This document shows positions 17,901 to 26,421 of a stretch of 64,000 nucleotides of DNA, piece by piece. The stretch is from Sinorhizobium terangae (lineage in GTDB: Bacteria > Pseudomonadota > Alphaproteobacteria > Rhizobiales > Rhizobiaceae). The notes under the pieces were generated by a model, which made no database searches, was not told where the DNA came from, and was given only the letters and a program-made list of their open reading frames with translations. A program made the position numbers and the translations under genes. The stretch is taken from NCBI RefSeq assembly GCF_029714365.1, contig NZ_CP121661.1:502093-566092 (forward strand), read 5' to 3'. Each line of letters starts with the position of its first letter. Position 1 is the first letter of the stretch.

Positions 17901-20084
17901 CATTCAGCGTTCCGGTTTATCGCCGTACCGTCGACCTTTGAACAACAGATGATCCAGGACGAGCTGCAGCTCTACGAGGATCTTCTCACCAAGGTCGACA
18001 GTGAGGATCGCGTTTCCCGCAAGCGGCTCGAACGGCTGAAGGAAGGCCTCAAGGAACGACTAGAGGCGCTGTCGACTCGCAAGGACGATCTGTTGACGAT
18101 TTCCGAGATCGGCGTCGACCAGATCGTCGTCGATGAGGCGCAGGAGTTCCGCAAGCTTTCCTTCGCCACCAACATGTCGACCTTGAAAGGCATCGATCCG
18201 AATGGCTCGCAGCGCGCCTGGGACCTTTACGTCAAGTCACGCTTCATCGAGACGAAGAACCCCGGCCGCGCCCTGGTTCTTGCCTCGGGTACGCCGATCA
18301 CCAACACGCTAGGAGAGATGTTCTCGGTCCAGCGCCTGCTCGGCCAAGCGGCGCTGGCCGAACGTGGCCTGCACGAGTTCGACGCCTGGGCTTCAACCTT
18401 CGGCGACACCACGACCGAGCTGGAGATCCAGCCGTCCGGCAAATACAAGCCGGTTAGCCGTTTTGCCTCCTTCGTCAATGTTCCCGAGTTGATCGCCATG
18501 TTCCGCAGCTTCGCGGACGTGGTGATGCCTGGGGATCTCCGAGAATATGTTAAAGTACCTGTTATCTCGACGGGCCGGCGGCAGATCCTGACGGCCAAGC
18601 CGACGCAGGCCTTCAAGAACTACCAGACGATCCTCGACGCCCGCATCAAGGCGATCGAGATGCGTGAGGGACCTGCGCATCCCGGCGACGACATCCTGCT
18701 CTCCGTCATCACCGACGGGCGCCATGCCGCCATCGACCTGCGCCTGGTCGATCCAGCCAATGACAATGAGCCGGACAACAAGCTCAACCTGTTGGTCCAG
18801 AACGCACATCGTATCTGGCGGGAAACCGCGCAAAGTACCTATCTGCGACCGGACGGCAAACCGTTCGATCTGCCCGGTGCGGCGCAAATGATCTTTTCCG
18901 ATCTCGGCACCATCAATGTAGAGAAGACCAGAGGTTTTTCGGCCTACCGCTGGATCCGCGACGAGCTCGTCCGCATGGGCGTTCCGGCACCCGAAATCGC
19001 CTTCATGCAGGACTACAAGAAGACCGAGGCCAAGCAACGCCTGTTCGCAGACGTGCGCGCCGGCAAAATCCGCTTCCTGATCGGCTCGTCAGACACGATG
19101 GGAACCGGTGTGAACGCGCAGCTTCGCCTCAAGGCGCTGCATCATCTCGACGTCCCATGGCTGCCTTCGCAGATCGAACAACGGGAGGGCCGGATCGTGC
19201 GGCAGGGCAACCAGCATGATGAGGTCGACATCTTCGCATATGCCACGCAGGGTTCGCTCGACGCCAGCATGTGGCAGAACAACGAGCGCAAGGCCCGCTT
19301 CATCGCCGCGGCCTTGTCCGGTGACACGTCGATCCGCCGGCTCGAAGATCTTGGCGAGGGTGCTGCCAACCAGTTCGCCATGGCCAAGGCGATCGCGAGC
19401 GGCGACGAACGTCTGATGCAGAAGGCGGGGCTAGAGGCCGATATTGCCCGTCTCGAACGGCTGCGCGCCGCCCATGACGACGACCAGTATGCGGTGCGTC
19501 GGCAGATCCGCGATGCCCAACGCGCCATAGAGATTTCGATCCGGCGCATCGCCGAGATCGGCAGGGACATCGAGCGTCTCATTCCGACGGCTGGCGATGC
19601 CTTCGTCATGACGATCAAGGACAAGGCTTACGACGAGCGGAAGCTTGCCGGACGCGCGCTTATGAAGGAAATTCTCACCCTCGTCCAACTCCAGCAGGAG
19701 AAGGAAGTCGTCATCGCCTCGATCGGCGGCTTCGATCTGGTCCATTCCGGCGAATGTTTCGGTAAGGGAGATGGATATCGCTATACGACCCTGCTTCAGC
19801 GCACTGATGCGGACTACGAGATCGATTTGCCGGTAACTGTGACGCCGCTCGGCGCCGTCTCCCGCCTCGAGCATGCGCTTGACGGGTTTGAAGACGAGCA
19901 GAACCACTATCAACGCCGCCTGGAGGAAGCGCAGCGGCGCCTTGCCTCCTATCGCTCGCGTCAGGGCGGCGCGTTCGCCTTTGCGGACGAACTGGCCGAG
20001 AAGCGCAGGCGGCTTCGGGGCGTCGATGAGGCATTGGCGGCCGCTGCACGCGATGAAACGGCAGAGGCATCAGACGCGGCTTAA
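14985..20084 (+). CDS. giant N6-adenine methyltransferase / DEAD-type helicase fusion
   Basis: A 1699-residue two-enzyme protein. The methyltransferase part has the AdoMet motif LEPGIGTGLFPAL (about residue 193) and the catalytic motif GNPPF (about 254). The helicase part, superfamily 2/SNF2-like, has the Walker A AVGAGKTMTMAAA (about 893), a DEAQ box in VVDEAQEFRKL (about 1050) and the C-terminal QREGRIVRQGNQHDEVDIF (about 1400). Charged coiled-coil-like sequence fills the last 250 residues. Similar proteins are found on many rhizobial plasmids and resemble the phage P1 DarB antirestriction protein in layout, so protection of incoming DNA is a reasonable inference. It starts after AAGGAG and is followed by a terminator. 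No methyltransferase specificity subunit or cognate nuclease is next to it. Confidence 0.85.
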   Translation: MSNDPFTLDMFAGSALSSGLGFGVTAFGGFAANDDDPDPTPPSPSPALPLPAAKQPASNKQAHRANFYLDDGDRGLAATWKERARINVAAILTASEIDKQDRSATHDEQARLIRFTGFGSSDLANGMFRRPGEPDFRAAWEDLGSSLESAVSEADYASLARCTQYAHFTPEFVIRAIWAGLRRLGWRGGRVLEPGIGTGLFPALMPKLYRDVSYVTGIELDPVTARIVRLLQPKARIINADFARTDLNPIYDLAIGNPPFSDRTVRSDGHYRSLGLRLHDYFIARSIDILKPGALAAFVTSAGTLDKADSRCRERIAKSADLIAAIRLPEGSFRQDAGTDVVVDILFFRKRKAGEPTCDLAWLDLEEARAATEGEGPIRVNRWFARHPDFVLGTHALTVGQFGEGYTCLPRAGEDLTVVLNAAIQLLPEGIYDGEPGEIDVDLEDELAEIVDLKLDSTRVREGSFFIDNRHGLMQIVDGAPAAITVRKGRGTDGIPEKHVRIIKKLIPIRDSVREVLKAQEMDRPWRDLQVRLRIAWSSFVRDFGAINHTTVSISETEETGEIREIHRRPNLAPFLDDPDCWLVASIEDYDIETDTARPGPIFSERVIAPPAPPVISNAADALAVVLNDRGHVDLEHIAELLHCESDAVVDELGDAIFRDPADGSWQTSDAYLSGAVRTKLAVAEAATGLDPAYERNVRALQAVQPADLRPSDITARLGAPWIPATDIVQFVYETMGAEIRIHHMPELGSWTVAARQLGWTAAGTSEWGTDRRHAGELLADALNSRVPQIFDVFKDADGERRVLNVVDTEAARDRLQKIKQAFQNWVWTDPYRTDRLARVYNDRFNNIAPRRFDGSHLKLPGASGAFVLYEHQKRGIWRIISSGSTYLAHAVGAGKTMTMAAAIMEQRRLGLIAKAMLVVPGHCLAQAAREFLALYPNARILVADETNFTKDKRARFLSRAATASWDAIIITHSAFRFIAVPSTFEQQMIQDELQLYEDLLTKVDSEDRVSRKRLERLKEGLKERLEALSTRKDDLLTISEIGVDQIVVDEAQEFRKLSFATNMSTLKGIDPNGSQRAWDLYVKSRFIETKNPGRALVLASGTPITNTLGEMFSVQRLLGQAALAERGLHEFDAWASTFGDTTTELEIQPSGKYKPVSRFASFVNVPELIAMFRSFADVVMPGDLREYVKVPVISTGRRQILTAKPTQAFKNYQTILDARIKAIEMREGPAHPGDDILLSVITDGRHAAIDLRLVDPANDNEPDNKLNLLVQNAHRIWRETAQSTYLRPDGKPFDLPGAAQMIFSDLGTINVEKTRGFSAYRWIRDELVRMGVPAPEIAFMQDYKKTEAKQRLFADVRAGKIRFLIGSSDTMGTGVNAQLRLKALHHLDVPWLPSQIEQREGRIVRQGNQHDEVDIFAYATQGSLDASMWQNNERKARFIAAALSGDTSIRRLEDLGEGAANQFAMAKAIASGDERLMQKAGLEADIARLERLRAAHDDDQYAVRRQIRDAQRAIEISIRRIAEIGRDIERLIPTAGDAFVMTIKDKAYDERKLAGRALMKEILTLVQLQQEKEVVIASIGGFDLVHSGECFGKGDGYRYTTLLQRTDADYEIDLPVTVTPLGAVSRLEHALDGFEDEQNHYQRRLEEAQRRLASYRSRQGGAFAFADELAEKRRRLRGVDEALAAAARDETAEASDAA

Positions 20085-20260
20085 GGCACCGCCAATTGCT
20101 GACATGCGTTCGCGCACATGGTTTTAGAAGCAGCAGCGCAGCAAGTGCATAGCTGCATTGCACAATAAATGTTTTCCATCCGATCAAAAAATGAGCATTG
20201 GTGCCACAGCTGATGCACATGGCGGCTTCCTCCCAGTTCCGCCGTATCAGCTGTTCCCTC

Positions 20261-20280
20261 TGGAGGTTAATTGACCTCCA
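20261..20280. repeat. 20-bp near-palindrome
   Basis: TGGAGGTTAATTGACCTCCA is a near-perfect 20-bp dyad just before the terminator at 20289. It may be an operator or a pre-terminator hairpin. Confidence 0.45.
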
Positions 20281-20288
20281 CACTTCAT

Positions 20289-20317
20289 GGGCCGCGGTTT
20301 CCGCTGGCCCATTTTTT
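20289..20317 (+). terminator. rho-independent terminator after the helicase gene
   Basis: Stem GGGCC-GCGG with loop TTT and arm CCGC-TGGCCC, followed by A and seven T. Confidence 0.8.
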
Positions 20318-20335
20318 TCTGCAGATCACGCAGCC

Positions 20336-22039
20336 TCAGGCTTCGGGGCGCCAGAATGCCAGCATCCGCTTGGTTTCACCGGTTGTGCGCCGGCGCTGCC
20401 ACTTGGGATCGCGCGACAGATATTGAAACGGATCCCTGTCGTCCCGCTCGGCTTCTTCCAGATAAGCCCGCCAACGATAGTGGTTGTAGGTCTGCACCGC
20501 ATTGATGGCGTAGTGCATGGCGATCTCCCTGTGACCGCGGATTACGATGAAGTTCTCATCGTTGTCCCGACTGGCCGCCTTCGAGAAGTTGTGCGAACCG
20601 GTAACGACAATGGGGTCATCGCTGAACGGGTCGATCACCAGGACCTTCGAGTGCGTGATTGCGTGGCCGATGCTGTTCCTGAATTCGTTCGCGGTTCCTT
20701 CGACCGCCCATCGGCCGACGGACATATCCACGCCGGTTGCCTGGGCCGTATCGAGGAAGAACTGCTCGGGAACCTGCTTCAGCAACTTGAAATCTTCAAG
20801 CCCGTTGCTCGTCAATTGCGTCGCGACCCCGCGAACATAGAGGTCCTTCTCGCTCTGCATCCGAAGGAGGGTCCGCACCGGTTCATTCCCCGGCTGGAAC
20901 ATGACGAAGAAAATGCCTTGGCGCGCGCCCTTCACGAGTTCGACCAGCTCCTTGATATCGATCTCGCGGCTGACCTTGGAGAACCAGCTGTCGACCTTGG
21001 CGGCTCCAAGGGCAATATCCCGCCTTGGCTTGTTGTTCGATTCTAACAGTTCGTCCGAGAAGGCGTGGCCGGCGCCTTTGAGGAGCTCGAATTGCGCCTC
21101 GAAACGCGTGGCCAGCCCGGCATTTTCGATCAGGATGCCGTTGTTGAGCTGCGTGCAAAGGCCGGTGGGCGTCCAGTTGAGACTACCGGTCCAGACTTTT
21201 GCGGGACGAAACAGATCACCGTCCCGCTCACCGATGACGACGAACTTGTTATGCGCAAGACCGTCCGGCGCCAGGAACCTGTCGTATATGACGCAGCCCG
21301 CGTCGTTCAGGCGGGCGCGGGCCTTGGCGTTCTCATCGTCACCCTCGTGTTTGACGCTCCCGTTCGCAAGTACGATATGTGCACGCTCGCCGATGGCCGC
21401 GAGGCCATCGAGCAGTTCCTCATCGCTGAGTTCGTAAAGTGCCGCGTGAAGCTCGAGTTGAGGCGTGCGCTCCACCTCGCTCATCATGGCAAGAACGGTT
21501 TCGCGGAGCGTTCCGCCGAGAAAATTGCGAACGCTACGGTCCACTTCCTCGCTGATGATGACGGCCTTTTCCTTGAGCTCCTGTAGGGTGATTCCTTTCT
21601 CCTTCATGTACCGTGCCATGAACTGGGACAGGACAAAGCCCCGGTTGAAATGGACGCTGACCCCGTCGCCGCAATCAGCCGTCAGGCGCCATGTCGATGA
21701 CCAGTCGCTCGCCGGCCCGTCCGTCAGTTTTCCATCAGCTCCGACGACCCGCGCGATGACGCGATAGGATATGACGTCGCCGAGATCAGCGGCATGATCG
21801 GTCCAGTCGTAGCGTTGAAACGGCCACATGTCGGACGGGCGCGACCTGTAGCGTTCGCCATGGGGATCGAGTTCGACGTCGTCCTTGAACCCGACGCGAT
21901 TGGACAGGAACTTTGGCTCTGCATCGCCTCGCTTGCACTGGATTGCGAAGCCCAGGCATCCGGCGATGTCTTCCTGATGCGACCACACCAGGTGAACATC
22001 GTCCGCGTTCGAAAATACCTTCAACGCGATTTCAGACAT
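20336..22039 (-). CDS. phospholipase D-like (HKD) protein
   Basis: A 567-residue protein with two PLD-type motifs. The first (about residue 260) is AHNKFVVIGERDG followed by TGSLNWT; it keeps H and K, but G stands where the motif's D is expected. The second (about residue 460) is THSKVLVIDP followed by VTGSHNFSKAA and is complete. The N-terminal 150 residues are a separate domain (LKVFSNADDVHLVWSHQED), perhaps for substrate or protein binding. No signal peptide is visible, so it acts in the cytoplasm, more likely as a nuclease than as a lipase. The ATG at 22039 has GGGAGGG 5 bases upstream. It is a single gene on the opposite strand between backbone genes, which suggests a later arrival, possibly a defence gene. 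Confidence 0.75.
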   Translation of the reverse strand: MSEIALKVFSNADDVHLVWSHQEDIAGCLGFAIQCKRGDAEPKFLSNRVGFKDDVELDPHGERYRSRPSDMWPFQRYDWTDHAADLGDVISYRVIARVVGADGKLTDGPASDWSSTWRLTADCGDGVSVHFNRGFVLSQFMARYMKEKGITLQELKEKAVIISEEVDRSVRNFLGGTLRETVLAMMSEVERTPQLELHAALYELSDEELLDGLAAIGERAHIVLANGSVKHEGDDENAKARARLNDAGCVIYDRFLAPDGLAHNKFVVIGERDGDLFRPAKVWTGSLNWTPTGLCTQLNNGILIENAGLATRFEAQFELLKGAGHAFSDELLESNNKPRRDIALGAAKVDSWFSKVSREIDIKELVELVKGARQGIFFVMFQPGNEPVRTLLRMQSEKDLYVRGVATQLTSNGLEDFKLLKQVPEQFFLDTAQATGVDMSVGRWAVEGTANEFRNSIGHAITHSKVLVIDPFSDDPIVVTGSHNFSKAASRDNDENFIVIRGHREIAMHYAINAVQTYNHYRWRAYLEEAERDDRDPFQYLSRDPKWQRRRTTGETKRMLAFWRPEA

Positions 22040-22433
22040 CAAACCCTCCCCTTGTTCGATCTCACCGGATCGCCAGCTACGTTGACTGGATCATGTATAG
22101 GCAAGGAATAGTTGTGCGCGTGTGACAGTGGATCACTTCGAAGTGGGTTTGAAGCAGGAGTAATCGTCCAAGGAAGAAAAAAGAGCGGAGAAAAGGTGAA
22201 ACCCGTCGCAGATCGGTCCGCCGGCTGCCGCTGGCGCTCAACCGCGCCTCTCGCCATCCCGGCCACTCGTCCTTCGCAGGGCTGTCAGCCCCGCTCGTCC
22301 GTCGCGGCAGCGATGCTCGGCCGCAGTTGCACCCGGCCGGCCGCTCCGCGCTCCGGGTCGTGTCTTCGGGAAGAAAGAAGACGCGAGAAGGACCGGTAGA
22401 GGGCCGTGTCCAAATCCCGAGAAGGAGCATCCC
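22040..22433. other. upstream region of the ParB-like gene
   Basis: No gene seen. The divergent promoters of the PLD-like and ParB-like genes must lie here. GC-rich and rich in short inverted repeats, with a purine-rich run near 22372 before the ribosome binding site. Confidence 0.4.
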
Positions 22434-24173
22434 ATGCAACTGATGAAGCTCGATCCGCGTGCGCTGAAGGACAACCCCGACAACACGCGCCAGTCGAAGT
22501 CGACGCCGCAGGCGGACGCCCTGCTACTGGCGACGATCAAGGCCGTCGGCGTGATCCAGCCGCCCGTCATTTTCCCGGAAGCTGGCGGCAATGGTTACAT
22601 CATCGAAGCCGGTCACCGCCGCACCCGCATGGCGATCGCCGCCGGCATCGAGGAAATCGACGTGATTGTCGTCGAGGCGGCCAACGACAACGGCGCAATG
22701 CGCTCGATGATCGAGAACATCGCCCGCGAACCGCTCAATCCCGTCGATCAATGGCGTGGCATCGAACGCCTGGTCGCGCTCGGCTGGACCGAGGAGGCGA
22801 TTGCCGTGGCGCTCGCGCTTCCCATCCGCCAGATCCGCAAGCTCCGTTTGCTTGCCAACGTCCTGCCCGCCATGCTCGACCAGATGGTCAAGGGCGACAT
22901 GCCGAACGAACAGCATCTCAGGACGATCGCGGCCGCCTCGCCCGACGAGCAGAAGGAGGTCTGGAAAGCCCACAAGCCGAAGAAGGGCGACGCTGCGGCC
23001 TGGTGGCAGATCGCCAACGGCCTCTCTAAAACCCGCATGTATGCCCGCGATGCGCGTTTTGGCGACGATCTCCGGCAGGCATACGGCATCGAGTGGGCGG
23101 AAGACCTGTTCGGCCCGGCCGACGAGGACAATCGGTACACTACCAACGTCGAAGCCTTTCTCGGCGCCCAGCAGGAATGGATGAGCAGCAATCTCCCAAA
23201 GAAGGGCGCAATCGTCGAAGTCAACAATTGGGGCCAGCCGGAACTGCCGAAGAAGGCAAGCCAAGTCTACGGCAAGCCGGCCAAAGGCGACTGCACCGCG
23301 ATGTACCTCGATCGCGACGGAAAGGTGCAGACGGCGCACTACCGGATGCCCGAGACCAGGCCCGCCAAGGGCAAGGACGACGCGGACGTCATCGATGCAC
23401 CCAAAACACGGGCGGATGTCACGCGCGCAGGTTTCGACATGATCGGCGACTTCCGTACCGACGCCCTGCACGAAGCGCTTGCCCGGGCGCCGATCGAGGA
23501 CGAGACGCTGATGGCGATGCTTGTTCTCGCCTTTGCCGGGCAGAACGTCTCAGTCGACTCCGGCTCGGAAACGTCGCAGCATCTCTACGGCTCCAGGCGC
23601 TTCGCGCGTCACGCCGTCCGGCTTATCGGCGAAACCGGCAAGCTCGAGGTTGACAGGGATACGCTTCGCGCGGTCGCGAGGCTGACCCTGATCGATGCGC
23701 TTTCGGCGCGCACGAACCGAACGGACAGCGGCATCGTCGCTCGCATCGCCGGCGATGCCGTCGGAGCCGACAGCTATCTCCCGAACATGGGCACGGACGA
23801 GTTTCTGTCATGCCTGTCGCGGGCGTCGCTCGAAGCGTCAGGCGCGGCGGTAAATGTTCCGCCCCGGCCTCGGGTGAAGGACACACGGGCGGCCCTGATC
23901 GAGCATTTCAGGGAAGTGCGCTTTGTGCACCCCTCCGCACTTTTCACTCCAGACGATACGAAGCTGGCCGAATGGCTCGCCAAGAACATAGAGCATGGCG
24001 GCGAGGACGACGATGCACCTGCTGAAGAGCCGGTGCACGGCATTGAGGGTGTGGGCGGCCTTGAGCCGGAAGATCCGGCTGACGATGAAACGGTGGTCGA
24101 ACCTGATCTGCAGACCGACGCCGATGGGTGCAACGACGATCTCGACATCCCATACGCGAGCGCAGCCGAGTAG
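22434..24173 (+). CDS. ParB/RepB/Spo0J-family protein
   Basis: A 579-residue protein with a ParB-type N-terminus: LDPRALKDNPDNTRQS, then GVIQPPVIFP and the phosphate-binding motif EAGHRRTRMAIAAG, followed by an HTH-like segment (WTEEAIAVALALPIRQIRKL). It is much longer than partition ParB (about 330) and has no parA beside it, so it is more likely an accessory ParB-like nuclease or regulator typical of these plasmids than the plasmid's partition protein. The tail is acidic (EDDDAPAEEP). AAGGAG is 7 bases before the ATG. A hairpin follows the stop. Confidence 0.78.
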   Translation: MQLMKLDPRALKDNPDNTRQSKSTPQADALLLATIKAVGVIQPPVIFPEAGGNGYIIEAGHRRTRMAIAAGIEEIDVIVVEAANDNGAMRSMIENIAREPLNPVDQWRGIERLVALGWTEEAIAVALALPIRQIRKLRLLANVLPAMLDQMVKGDMPNEQHLRTIAAASPDEQKEVWKAHKPKKGDAAAWWQIANGLSKTRMYARDARFGDDLRQAYGIEWAEDLFGPADEDNRYTTNVEAFLGAQQEWMSSNLPKKGAIVEVNNWGQPELPKKASQVYGKPAKGDCTAMYLDRDGKVQTAHYRMPETRPAKGKDDADVIDAPKTRADVTRAGFDMIGDFRTDALHEALARAPIEDETLMAMLVLAFAGQNVSVDSGSETSQHLYGSRRFARHAVRLIGETGKLEVDRDTLRAVARLTLIDALSARTNRTDSGIVARIAGDAVGADSYLPNMGTDEFLSCLSRASLEASGAAVNVPPRPRVKDTRAALIEHFREVRFVHPSALFTPDDTKLAEWLAKNIEHGGEDDDAPAEEPVHGIEGVGGLEPEDPADDETVVEPDLQTDADGCNDDLDIPYASAAE

Positions 24174-24205
24174 CCGCCCCTCCCTATTCCCTCCGATCTA
24201 TCTCT

Positions 24206-24227
24206 GCCGCCGGCCATCACCGGCGGC
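24206..24227 (+). terminator. GC-rich hairpin after the ParB-like gene
   Basis: Arms GCCGCCGG and CCGGCGGC around a 6-base loop, followed by a broken T-rich stretch. It may be a weak terminator. Confidence 0.5.
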
Positions 24228-24268
24228 GGTTTGGTTTCCAGCAATTGCCAACTTCACGGAGAGCATGC

Positions 24269-24739
24269 ATGTCCGCATCCCTAATCTATGATCTCGCCCC
24301 GATCGGTTCCATCGTCAGCTGGTCCGACGGCACCCCGCGCCCGCAGGAACGCTTCAAAAAGAAGCTCGCCGCCTGGCAGACCCGCAACAGCCGAGGCCGG
24401 CTGATCCACAAGGAAGGTCCGCGTCAGCTCGGCAACTACGCTTCGTCGGGTTATTTAACGCTCCATGAGGCGGACTTCGGCGGCAGGAACGTCGCCATGC
24501 GCGTTCACCGAACCTTCGCACTCGAATCCGACTTGGTGTTTAAGGTCATCGAACGTCCGCCGATCGGGTCGGTCCGCGTTTTCGATCGGGCCGGCTCGTC
24601 GCGGGAGCTGGTTCACCTCGCCGAGAACCATGAAGGCGCAAAAGCGTGGCTGCGCGAGCACGGCTATCCCAACGCAGTGCTCGAACCCGTGACGGCCGAT
24701 GAAATCGCCGCCGATCACATCGAAGGGAGGGCAGTATGA
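24269..24739 (+). CDS. hypothetical plasmid backbone protein
   Basis: A 156-residue protein of no recognised family. It starts MSASLIYDLAPIGSIVSWSD with GGAGAG upstream, has a basic segment (RFKKKLAAWQTRNSRGR), and ends in AADHIEGRAV. The open frame extends further upstream, but that part is coded by the hairpin region and is not credible. It overlaps the next gene by 4 bases (ATGA), indicating translational coupling. No membrane segment or catalytic motif is visible. Confidence 0.65.
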   Translation: MSASLIYDLAPIGSIVSWSDGTPRPQERFKKKLAAWQTRNSRGRLIHKEGPRQLGNYASSGYLTLHEADFGGRNVAMRVHRTFALESDLVFKVIERPPIGSVRVFDRAGSSRELVHLAENHEGAKAWLREHGYPNAVLEPVTADEIAADHIEGRAV

Positions 24740-25620
24740 ATACGCCAGCTCTTCAATGGTCAGAAGCCGCCACCACCGACGAACCGGAGGTGGAGTTTGA
24801 ACGAAGTGCCGACGGTTTGCCGGTCGCCCGTGTGGGCGACCTCGTCTTCGCGATGGTACCCGGACGCGACGGCCGGCACTTCCTTACGAGCGCCTGGCGT
24901 GTCAGCCGGCCGCTTGCCGACCTCAAGCGCGGTGATTTCTACTCGCATCATGGCTCTGTCGCGGATGAAGCAGCGTTCCAAGCGCGCATGATCGAACAGG
25001 CGGAACACAGCCGCGAGCTGCGGTTGCTTGCGCGACAGACAGTCCGGATGACTTTGAGCACGCCGTGGGGGCCATCGCAGGACGCCACCGTATACGCCAG
25101 TGGCATTGTATCCCACACGACGGCCGGGCATGGCGGCTTCAAGCTTTCCGCCGCGCGTAATGCCAACGTCCATCCGACCTTGCGGGGGGATGGCGGTTGG
25201 TATGAAGAGGACGCCGCATGGGCAATCATCGCGCTGACGTTTCCGGACTTGTTCACGACCTATGAGCGGAAGGAGGCTGACAAAACGGTCCGCGACAACT
25301 GGCCGGAGGCCTGGGAGGCGATCTACGGTCGCTCTCTCGAGCCCGGCGAGTCTCACGAGAAGGATCGGCAGGCGTTCGGGAGGGTGCATGCCGGCGAGTG
25401 GATCGTCATCGCCGCGCTGCGTTCGGATCATCATCCAGGCATGACCGAGGTGATCGCCACCATCGGCGGCAGCCGCAAGGAGCTGGCCGAGGAGCGCCGG
25501 TTCCTCATCCCGAGCGACGAATATGAGGTCGGCCGGTTCGGCTTCATCATCGATGAGGCGCGACATGCCGCCTATGACGGCCTTTCCAGTTTCGCCGGTC
25601 GGCGTGGGAGGGGCGCGTGA
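24736..25620 (+). CDS. hypothetical protein, DUF7007-like
   Basis: A 294-residue cytoplasmic protein coupled to the gene before it. The middle has STPWGPSQDATVYASGIVSH and GHGGFKLSAARNANVHPTLR, then GGWYEEDAAWAIIALTFPDL, which I recall from the rhizobial family DUF7007. The C-terminal 90 residues (HAGEWIVIAALRSDHHPGM) look like a separate small domain. Function unknown. It stops 33 bp before the converging PhnA-like gene. Confidence 0.65.
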   Translation: MNTPALQWSEAATTDEPEVEFERSADGLPVARVGDLVFAMVPGRDGRHFLTSAWRVSRPLADLKRGDFYSHHGSVADEAAFQARMIEQAEHSRELRLLARQTVRMTLSTPWGPSQDATVYASGIVSHTTAGHGGFKLSAARNANVHPTLRGDGGWYEEDAAWAIIALTFPDLFTTYERKEADKTVRDNWPEAWEAIYGRSLEPGESHEKDRQAFGRVHAGEWIVIAALRSDHHPGMTEVIATIGGSRKELAEERRFLIPSDEYEVGRFGFIIDEARHAAYDGLSSFAGRRGRGA

Positions 25621-25652
25621 TGTCCGCTTCCATAATCCGATGGCGCAGTTGC

Positions 25653-25955
25653 TCAGCGCTTGCGGACGAACTCCGTGCGCAGGACCAGTCCCTTAATCGT
25701 GTCGTGCCGGCAGTCGATCTCTTCGGGGTTGTCGGTGAGTCGGATCGACCGGATGACCGTGCCCTGCTTGAGCGTTTGGCCGGCGCCTTTCACCTTGAGG
25801 TCCTTGATCAGGACCACGGAGTCTCCATCGGCAAGAACATTGCCGGATGCGTCATGGACCTCCGCAGCTTTCGCGGCCTCCGCGGCGATCTCCGAAGCCG
25901 GCCGCCATTCGCCGGTCACCTCGTCGTAGACGTACTCATCGTTCTGGTTGCTCAT
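25653..25955 (-). CDS. PhnA/YjdM-family protein
   Basis: A 100-residue protein with the PhnA (YjdM) C-terminal domain: VHDASGNVLADGDSVVLIKD, LKVKGAGQTLKQGTVIRSIR and LVLRTEFVRKR. The family's N-terminal zinc ribbon with CxxC pairs is missing and replaced by a glutamate- and alanine-rich leader. Despite the name, members are not needed for phosphonate breakdown and their role is unclear. It is on the strand opposite to its neighbours. The ribosome binding site is weak. Confidence 0.75.
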   Translation of the reverse strand: MSNQNDEYVYDEVTGEWRPASEIAAEAAKAAEVHDASGNVLADGDSVVLIKDLKVKGAGQTLKQGTVIRSIRLTDNPEEIDCRHDTIKGLVLRTEFVRKR

Positions 25956-26139
25956 GTCTGCCCTGCCGTCGTGCCGTGTTCACTTGATGCCGTCGTGCTC
26001 TCGGCAACGGCGGCTAAACCCGAGTGAGCCTTTATCCCGGACGTGCCGCGAAATCAAATCGCAGCCAGAATCGGCGGAAGATATCGCAGCGGCTGCGGGA
26101 TCCCCTCCATTCAACGGCCTCTGTGTGTCGAACCAGCTT

Positions 26140-26383
26140 CTTGCCGGCTTGCCCTTCGGTTTCGTTGCGGTCTGAACCGGCGGCCGATCGTTTCAAGGCC
26201 GCGTTCCGCGCCGCGGGGCGGCCGGACCACACCGTTCTCGCAAAGCAGGTCGGCGCGCTTCGCGAGGGCAGGCTACCCTGCTTGCGCGCTTCCCGGCTTC
26301 GCTCGTCCTGGCGGGCCCGGACCCTGAAACGCCCGTCTTCCGCCGGCTCCTTTCGACCGCACCGAAGGGCAAACCGGCAAGAG
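26140..26383. repeat. long imperfect inverted repeat upstream of 26422
   Basis: The left arm from 26140 starts TTGCCGGCTTGCCCTTCGGT and the right arm ending at 26383 is its near-complement (ACCGAAGGGCAAACCGGCAA). Inside these, a second pair lines up (CCGGCGG...GTTTCA with TGAAAC...CCGCCGG), and the centre has GCAGG/CCTGC arms. The whole 244-bp region could fold into one long interrupted hairpin. No gene is seen. Confidence 0.65.
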
Positions 26384-26421
26384 CCGGAACCGCTTCGGGG
26401 AAACCGTGAAAGGAACAACCT

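Noticed and set aside
19711..20283. minus-strand frame starting MCISCGTNAHFLIG with a ribosome binding site
   Set aside because: Most of it is antisense to the helicase gene; the first 50 residues look gene-like but cannot be supported further.
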